From: Hermodice carunculata
Lineage: Eukaryota; Annelida; Polychaeta; Eunicida; Amphinomidae
Reading direction: 5' to 3'
Assembly (NCBI GenBank): GCA_964020975.1
Contig: OZ026630.1
Coordinates: 66,796,477 to 66,860,476, forward strand
Length of the DNA: 64,000 nt
The notes under the pieces: generated by a model
What the model saw: the letters and a program-made list of their open reading frames with translations, nothing else
Databases searched by the model: none
What the model was told of the DNA's origin: nothing
Shown here: piece after piece, positions 57,200 through 64,000 of the stretch
Layout: every line of letters begins with the position of its first letter
Position numbering within the stretch: position 1 is the stretch's first letter
Made by a program: the position numbers and the translations under genes

Positions 57200-57700
57200 A
57201 CCAGACCTAATAGAGGACTGGTAAAAAAAATAGAAATAAATGCCGTGGATAACTGTGCTTAAAACAGATTTTGTCTCCTTTCAAATAATTTTATATAACA
57301 AAAATCCTAAATGTACCTACCCACAAGTGTGTGACCTTCAGAGTAATGTCAAGGTCACCAAAATTTAGTCATCATGATCAGGAAAAAAACACCTCCAAAT
57401 AGTAAAATAAAGCAAAGTGTGATTATACATGAAAAGAATGTGAAATTTCACCATGTATATGTGCCTTATAATGGAGGAACAATCTCCACAGGCCTACCGG
57501 TTATATCCTCCACAAGGATGTGACCTTGAAAATAGGGTCAAGGACAAAAAAAATCAGGGATCAAAAGATTACCCAGAGGCACGTTTGCACCATTTTTCAA
57601 GGGATTTGGGCCATGTATTCATGAGGCATTGAGATTGCAGAAATGTAATACTTGATCTACAAGCTGAGCACAGCAACCCCTCCACCCTAAAAAAATCCAA
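57200..57700. other. unassigned, AGGTCA-word repeat
   Basis: The words 'gtgaccttcag..tgtcaaggtcacc' and 'gtgaccttgaaaatagggtca' recall the repeat at 37.6-38.8 kb. No gene was seen. Confidence 0.5.
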
Positions 57701-57924
57701 TCAATGTGGGTATGATAATCGCTTTTTTCTTACCCGTGTGGATTCATTTAGTATTTATAGGTCGCATGAAGTTTATTGTGCCAGCTGTTAACTGGATACA
57801 AACAGAATATGTATATTTCAAGTATAATTATAATGTAGTGGCCAACTATAACAAAACAGGAATCACCATATACAGCATTTTTGGGCCGTCTGGGTATAAA
57901 ATTTTAAAATTGCAATACCGGGCT

Positions 57925-58055
57925 CCAGCTGGACTTCTGGAAAGTCCATCATGCAATTTTGTTATCCCCTAAGGTGTACCAACGCAGGTATAAAGGTTTC
58001 GTTTGGTGCCCTCAGATGGTACCAATTTTCAGTCTGGCTCATGGACTATATTGTG
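57925..58055. repeat. right arm of an inverted repeat pair
   Basis: It is the inverse of 53302-53430. 'gaaagtccatcatgc' and 'ggtgccctcagatggtacc' followed by 'ggctcatggactata' are the matching words. Confidence 0.75.
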
Positions 58056-58330
58056 GACCATAAAATTATGTCATAAGTATGCTCATGTATATATCAGCTA
58101 ATTAGTCCTTTATATTACAAATAGTATTAGCACGCTGCAGGTGTCTGACAATGACAAGGGAATGCGGGGAAAGAACACCCGAGCTGTAGGGCGCAATGGT
58201 GGCTCCACAGTGGTAGTGTGGGCATGCCGCCATCGTGCATCGGCCGCGCCAGACAGTAACCCTGGTTCTTTAGTCGGACAAGTACCTCCCCTTCAGTCGT
58301 CATCTGTGGCGTGTGCACATAAGTATCCAT

Positions 58331-58337
<7 letters not shown>

Positions 58338-58373
<36 letters not shown>
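58338..58373. repeat. (TA)n microsatellite
   Basis: About 18 TA units. Confidence 0.97.
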
Positions 58374-58378
<5 letters not shown>

Positions 58379-58499
58379 CATATACCCACATATGTTCAAT
58401 TATCTGTCGCTTATCAATTTCTTTCTGTCCCATGTGTCCTCTTCTCCAGTATTAAGGCAGTTTGCGATCTTGTGTTATATTGTGAGCCCATGTGTTACG

Positions 58500-58690
58500 T
58501 ATAACTGTATTTTGTCTATGTTGTATCTTTTTGTCTTTTACACTCTTTGTCTCTTTACATTACTCTATGTACGGTTATATTTGTATACATTTTGTATTTA
58601 CACGAGGAGAAGAATTTGTATTAGCCTTTGGCTACTTTTCTTATCCTCTTAAAAGAAATAAAGTATACCAACCGAAATAAAAGTAAAGAA
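58500..58690 (+). other. 3' UTR-like fragment, possibly of a LINE
   Basis: It holds 'gaggagaagaatttgtatta' and 'ttttcttatcctctt', followed by 'aaaagaaataaagt' with AATAAA. This resembles retrotransposon 3' ends with a stem and an AATAAA. The phrase 'gaaatattcctacctgcgaag' just after it is shared with 42.2 kb. Confidence 0.35.
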
Positions 58691-58699
58691 ATATTCCTA

Positions 58700-60680
58700 C
58701 CTGCGAAGAGCCCTCCTTTCTCATCGGATACATAAAATAGCCTTAGCGACTTTTACGGTTCATCGACCTTGGTGGATGCGTAAGTACAAAGGATTTTAGA
58801 GCAAAACATGCGAATGTTTTCTGAAACTTCCTGGTTCAAGAGCCAATGGGAAGGATGGAATGCAGATTCTTTTGAGGTTTCCCCTCCCCCCCCCCTCCCC
58901 CCACAACAAGACATCCGTGACAAGAAAGCACATCAAAAAGCGACTGAGTGGTGGTTAAAGACTGACAAACGCCACATAAATCATACAAAAAAAGAGTTGA
59001 GATTTGGCACGGTTGTTTAAACATATTTTCGATTCAAACTCAAACATGACCTAAGGTTAGTTATACTACTTGAAATTTCAATTCTCACAGAAACTGTCAA
59101 TCGCACAGAAGGCACTTGAGTTGGATCTCAAAGTGAATCGTGGCCATGGCAATGTTTACAATTTGCGTAGTAAAAAATGAATGGGCTGGGCTGAACATAA
59201 TCAAATTACCGCAAGGTTTGGTTTCGTTTTGACCAAACCCACGGAGGTATGTTCTTTTGATTCCGTTTTGACATATGCACAGGATAACTTGGGTACAAAC
59301 AATCACGAGTTTCAAATGAAACGCCGTCATTTGCGGTTCTGTTGCGATCTGCTTTCGAGAATGACAGGACATGACGTAAATTCCGTCGGTATAAATTAAT
59401 TCTTTAAAGGTAGTTTGCAAATATCAACGCTTGTCACAGTAGTAATACTGCACGTATCATGACTTTAATATCATTATCCCAGGCACCGAGACACACAAAA
59501 AGTGCATGTTTGACAAATAGTTTATGGCTTGCTATGTACTTAAACCTACACTTGCCACAGAACAATGTGAATAATAATACAATTTCAAACGTATTCAAAC
59601 AACAAGAAACATATAAATAGAACTCTTCTTGATGCTTTTATTAAAAAAATTAGTGCGTTGGTGAGGCTTCCGGTTTATGGTGCACATGCATGTAATTTGC
59701 GTGGCAATGGTCAGTTCGTGTTTTTGAATTGCGAAATATTAAACAATACGCTATCTATTGCTTCATATGTCATTGCTGTAGAAAATTAATTTTAGGTGGT
59801 CATCTCCAGTATAGAGTGTATAGCTATTTTATGTACTCTGTAGAAAATTTTAGTAGCCAGTATTTACAGGGTGGTTTGCTGTACTTAACTTAAGCGTCAT
59901 GTTCTGTTCATTTGAGATTTCTGTTACTGTTTGTTATCTTCAGTTCCGTACACTACTTTTGACACTTGTGATTGTATTCTTGTTTTGTACTCATTCTAAT
60001 GTACTTGTGCATCAAACTACAGAAGATATGTATTACATGACTTATGAGTCAGCAATGACTCGCTTGCGCAATGAAATTATTACCTACTTACTTACTTACT
60101 TCTGCCCCCCCCCTACTTGCGTCTGCCCCAGAGACATGTAACTGCAAATGTGTGACCACATTTTCGTTTTTTTTTCTCACCAGCAACATCGACCATTGGA
60201 GTAGAAAATACTATATGCACTTTGCACGGTACTCTTTGCCCCCTCCCCCCCCCCCCCGCCCGGGCACATCTGAGCCAGTATATTTTCTAAAGATAATGAG
60301 GGAAACCAGCGCTGTGCGCTGATTTCCAACAAGCAAACAAACAATTGACCGATAATGCAACTTGGAAGGAGAACAACGCAGGGGTGTCTAAGTCGACCGT
60401 GTGAAGCTACAGACACAACTAGAAAAGAAGATTGGCTTCAAAGCCAATCTGCATGTGTGCCTTCAAAAGTTGTAAACATTAAATGCTTTAACTTTTGTCC
60501 ATTGGTACCTCACATTCCATTAAGCTTATGGCTGCATGAAAATTTCAAACTCCAAATGACCTTAACCTTTGACCTTTAGAGGTCAGATGTAAATTACAAA
60601 AATGTACAGTGTTAACATACCTACAATTTAAGCCCAAAATGAACCAAATCAGATTAAAATTGACCAAGTTATGGCCAGAT
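58700..60680. other. unassigned sequence
   Basis: It contains C-rich short runs (58880, 60105, 60240) and AGGTCA-type words near 60558. No gene or clear element was recognised. Confidence 0.5.
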
Positions 60681-60689
60681 TAATTAAGC

Positions 60690-61510
60690 AAAGTTAATGA
60701 GGCTGACAAAATAGATCCTGCAGAGTGGGTAGCACACTACAAACAACTCTTATGCATGGGTAGGCTGGACCAGAGTGATGCTGAGGTTATCGAGCAGCTG
60801 GATAAACTTGAAAACGAGACATATTTTTCTGAAGGAGACTATAGGATCACAAATGATGAGATATGTACAGCTATGAAGCAACTTAAGTATGGCAAAGCCC
60901 CAGGGCTTCACAATACAAATGGTGAAATTATTAAGTATTCATCAACATTTTTCCCAAAATATTCCTGTTTATTCAACAGAATTTCAATGGCTGGAATTTA
61001 TCCACAGAAGTGGCAGAGAGGTTACATAGTGTCAGGTTACAGAACACAGTTGTGATCGGCTGGTTGCACGTCCCCTTACGGAGATAGTCCGCAATTGTGC
61101 TGATTTTGTGGCAAAAAAATTGACATTATACAGGTATAATAAAACATACTTTAAATATGAGAACTATCTGAGAATTGTAACAAACCCCAATCACAGGAAA
61201 ACACTACCTCAATCCAGAATTAGTGCCCTCGAGCTAGAAATAGAGGTTGGTCGTTATAATGTTTTAAACGCAAAGAATGAAACTGCAGACAATGTAACAT
61301 GAATAAAATTGAAAATGAAATGCATTTTTTATTTGAATGGAGCAAACATTATTGCAAAATACACTCTCTGATGAATATTTGTAAATATGAATCCGCTAAT
61401 TTTGATAGTTTTTCAAATGAAAATAAATTTTTTTACATGCTCACATCATCAGATAATATTGTGAAGAAATTAGCAGAGTTTTGCCACAGGGGATTTGAAG
61501 ACAGATCCTA
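60690..61510 (+). pseudogene. fragment of a LINE-L-like ORF2 with a large internal deletion
   Basis: The first part reads ADKIDPAEWVAHYKQLL, ITNDEICTAMKQLKYGKAPG, EIIKYSS and IYPQKWQRG, the start of a reverse transcriptase. It breaks off at about 61035. From about 61105 the C-terminal part follows, with YLRIVTNPNHRK, RISALELEIEVGRY and, after a frame change near 61300, ENEMHFLFE and HRGFED. The core RT with FADD is missing. The junction contains a repeat also found at 61925. Confidence 0.75.
61040..61102. repeat. short dispersed repeat, copy 1
   Basis: 'ggttacagaacacagttgtg', then 'ggctggttgcacgtcccctt' and 'cggagatagtccgcaattgtg'. Its ends are imperfectly inverted (cacagttgtg / caattgtg). 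Confidence 0.75.
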
Positions 61511-61520
61511 ATATACTTAT

Positions 61521-61600
61521 TTGTTTGTTTGTTTGTTTGTTTGTTTGTTTGTTTGTTTGTTTGTTTGTTTGTTTGTTTGTTTGTTTGTTTGTTTGTTTTT
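61521..61600. repeat. (GTTT)n microsatellite, about 80 bp
   Basis: About 20 GTTT units following the LINE fragment. A phrase 'ggcagagttttgccaca' similar to one upstream at 61471 follows at 61611. Confidence 0.97.
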
Positions 61601-61924
61601 CCCCTTAAACTGGCAGAGTTTTGCCACACTGTATGTGAAAATAGACCACTTTTTTTTTTTTTTATCGTCCACCTGGTGACACGTGCACTGCTGAATTTGT
61701 ACATAGCTTTGTATGGGTAAACCGTTTATTAAGTAATTTTGTACAGGTTTTATTTGATATGTGTGATTTATTTGACTAGGTTGATGGGGACATGCATCTC
61801 TATGTAATACCATCAAACTATATTTGTCATTGCCATGGCCCCTAAAGGGCGCTTTTATGCAACTATGACGTTGTAAACGTCACCAGATGGCGGGTGTATG
61901 CCGATAAAACTTGTCAAACTTGGA

Positions 61925-62060
61925 TCAGGTTACAGACCACAGTTGTGATTGGCTGGATGCACGTCCCATGACGGAGATAATCCGCAATTGTGAAAGTACT
62001 GTATTTTCTAGCGTGCTGTCCGTAATTGTGAAAATACTGTGTTTTCAGCATGCTTTAGCT
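61925..62060. repeat. short dispersed repeat, copy 2, plus a duplicated block
   Basis: It matches 61040-61102 and continues with two copies of 'aattgtgaaa.tactgt.tttt' about 38 bp apart. Confidence 0.75.
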
Positions 62061-62132
62061 TCTGTTTTAAGAAAGTTTGCTAAGTCAGGTTCGCTGCATC
62101 ACAGAGTTGCTTCATTGCAGGTCATATAGCTC

Positions 62133-62163
62133 CATGGACCTACTATCTCATAGTAGGTCCATG
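62133..62163. repeat. 31-nt hairpin related to the palindrome at 27667
   Basis: CATGGACCTACTAT and its exact complement form 14-bp arms around CTC. The arm differs from the 27667 palindrome by one base pair (GAGC to GACC). No target duplication was seen here. Confidence 0.8.
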
Positions 62164-62507
62164 AGTGCACTGTCTTCCAGGCCAGGTGGGAACTTTACGG
62201 TTGGGTAGGACAATGATATGCCCCGGCCAGACCACATTTCATACACCTTATCGTGCCGTTTTGTAGATTTTTTATTTAGGTGTTCACCGCAGATCATCCA
62301 CAGCTGCAAGGAAGGGTGAACTCTGTTGTTACCCAATTTTGATTCATGCTCTTTGCCTTTAGTACTGTGTTGTATTGGGCCAACCTATATGCACGAGATC
62401 AAGAAAGTCTTATTTCTTATTGTTTAAAAGAAAATCAAACTATGCTTCATGTAAATAATTATGTCTGGGTGCCAACCCAGACATTTTGTTTTTCCAAGAA
62501 TTCTTTC

Positions 62508-62790
62508 TTTCTTTCTTTCTTCTTTACGACTCGATTTGTCCGGAGTTTTTCTCGGACCGTACTATTCCGAAAACCACCAAACTTGCCATGGTGACTGACC
62601 TATCAGTGAAATTAAGCACCTGACTCGGAATAGTCATGATGTTTAAAATTATGCAAATTAGGGGCACTTAAAATTTTTAAAACTCCATATCTTCCAAGCT
62701 ATTGCAGATAGGCACAAAGTTCTAACTTACACATATAGGTTTGAGACAACTGGCAAATCCAATAGCACAGAAACAAAACTTAGGGAATTT
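62508..62790. repeat. dispersed repeat R1, copy 3
   Basis: It shows the same succession of blocks as 24748-25024: 'cttctttacgactcgatttg', 'ctcggaccgtactattccg', 'aaacttgccatggtgac', 'gcaaattaggggca' and 'aggtttgagacaactg'. Confidence 0.78.
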
Positions 62791-63129
62791 CAATGAATGC
62801 TAAATTCACCAAATTTCTCCCCAATCCACATTCTGGCTTTCAACTGCCTGCTGTATGACCCATTGCTTGACCTCTATGGTGACAGGCAACCATTTTGCAT
62901 TCATAATTAATTAGCTTGAACCTGTCTCACAGCTTTCTGCCCACGCATGCTGAGTGTACGCTTTGGAAGGTTTGGGTCTTGTAGCAAATTGTGGTGTGCG
63001 GGGGGGGGGGGACTCCCAACAACTGTGTAATGAGGCTCTCAATAAATACAGAGTATCTCTTTCTGTTCATGCAGGAACAGATTGACTCCATGTTGCCATA
63101 TGTACCAGGCAGGCTTTTGCTTCCACAGG

Positions 63130-63340
63130 TGTGCTAGCTGGCCCGTTTTTGCCTGGGGCAATGTCAGTCTCAGCTGAGCTCAGTCCCAAGGCAACTCACA
63201 GCTCTGGCCGTCTAAGCAGAACTAGACTGAGTGTACGAAACGGGTACAATCTCGAAAAGTCCGCGATGTCCGCGAGGTACAATCTCGCAATGTTCGCGAT
63301 GTCCGTGAGGTACAATCTTCAGTTGTCCGTGAAAGTTTAG
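63130..63340 (+). CDS. possible host exon with a 33-bp in-frame repeat
   Basis: An acceptor-like stretch 'cttttgcttccacag' ends at 63129. The following frame is open for about 70 codons and includes GPFLPGAMSVSAELSPK, then 11-residue units RNGYNLEKSAM, ARYNLAMFAMS and VRYNLQLSV. The DNA repeat units start at 63243, 63276 and 63309, exactly 33 bp apart and with several CpG. A stop follows. No family is recognised, and it may simply be a minisatellite. Confidence 0.22.
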
Positions 63341-63344
63341 TGTG

Positions 63345-64000
63345 AGAGTATATTTATGGACGTGGATTCAACTCGTGGCGTCTGCAACTTTCTTTACATG
63401 GAGATTTTAGTAATTTTAGAAGAAAATATATACCTTGGACGTGGATAAGTTTCAGATTCCATTTAAATGTAATATAACGCTGGAACATGGTCTTGGTCCA
63501 AACGAAAGGCCAGGGTTAGGGTGAGCTGAGACTCTGTAAGACTGAAAAGTTTGGGGAACCTGGATTTATCATGCTCATAGATCAATGATCATGGCCGATC
63601 ATGAAGTTACCCATTTTCTCTGGTGTAAATAATTCATCAAATAATTGTATACTGAGCCACAAAGCACATGGTTATTTAACAACGAGCCGAGTTCCTGTGC
63701 TATCGACTTACCTTACTACATTGGTAAAATATTGATTGTTGACATCATGCGAAAATTGCATCCAAGTCAATATTTAAAAAAAAAAGTTAAGAAGTAAAAT
63801 AGTACATAAGCTACTGATTAATTAAGGTGGAATATGGTATGGTGAAAAGAACCTAGGATGGCCCCAGAAAGTTTTGACAACTTTTTTCCATGGTGGTCCT
63901 ATACGTCATTTCTTGATAACAGCTACACAAAAAATAAAATGTGTGTAAAAGAAACATGCAACAGTATCAGGTATGATTACAGGTACAAATATTCGCCCAT
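63345..64000. other. unassigned AT-rich sequence
   Basis: No gene, element or structure was recognised. Confidence 0.5.

Noticed and set aside
59017-59035. 'gtttaaacatatttt' as another CR1 3' end
   Set aside because: Only about 14 bp match and the following sequence does not continue as the family terminus.

Overview
The window looks like AT-rich, repeat-dense DNA from an animal, most likely a marine invertebrate. There is no operon-like packing. Almost all recognisable coding sequence belongs to non-LTR retrotransposons (LINEs), with one Penelope-like retroelement, foldback repeats, a satellite and many microsatellites. I see no complete host gene. Three short stretches look like possible host exons (21.1, 28.3 and 63.1 kb). 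The species cannot be named from the sequence.

Region 1 (2.2-17.7 kb) is a stack of minus-strand CR1-like LINEs. An older copy (here CR1-C) is split in two (2755-4180 and 10736-15312) by CR1-B (4181-10735). CR1-B has both reading frames open from end to end: ORF1 (coiled coil plus L1-ORF1-like RNA-binding domain) and a 1175-residue ORF2 (APE endonuclease, reverse transcriptase, C-terminal Cys/His cluster). A third, 5'-truncated copy (CR1-F, 15315-17737) abuts the 5' end of CR1-C.

Region 2 (17.7-31 kb) is mostly unassigned. It holds microsatellites, a tandem satellite of about 145 bp (26.0-26.9 kb) related to repeats at 24.8, 29.5 and 62.5 kb, several foldback hairpins, a fragment of another LINE clade (27.3-28.2 kb), and a candidate zinc-finger exon.

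Region 3 (31-41 kb) holds further CR1-like pieces: CR1-G (minus, carrying a 291-bp foldback insertion), CR1-D (plus, with an odd ORF that starts with a partial second endonuclease), CR1-J (minus, 3' end only) and CR1-H (minus, a 3' fragment very like CR1-B).

Region 4 (42-58 kb) holds CR1-E (plus). It is interrupted just before its FADD catalytic motif by LINE-L (47302-52225, minus), which has a clear 10-bp target duplication. After it comes a decayed Penelope-like element with a GIY-YIG endonuclease (about 54.1-56.8 kb), flanked by an inverted repeat pair.

Region 5 (58-64 kb) holds microsatellites, a fragment of a LINE-L relative (60.7-61.5 kb), more repeats and the third exon-like stretch.

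The strongest theme is translational. CR1-B, -C, -D and -E all begin ORF2 with a leader of about 80-140 residues, rich in hydrophobic and Cys residues, ending in D(V/I)HxNPGP or a close variant. That resembles the ribosome-skipping 2A signal. LINE-L, from a different clade, carries a canonical GDIETNPGP after a hydrophobic leader, but on ORF1. In the three CR1 copies where both ORFs can be seen, they are separated by an unusually long spacer of about 1.2-1.5 kb.
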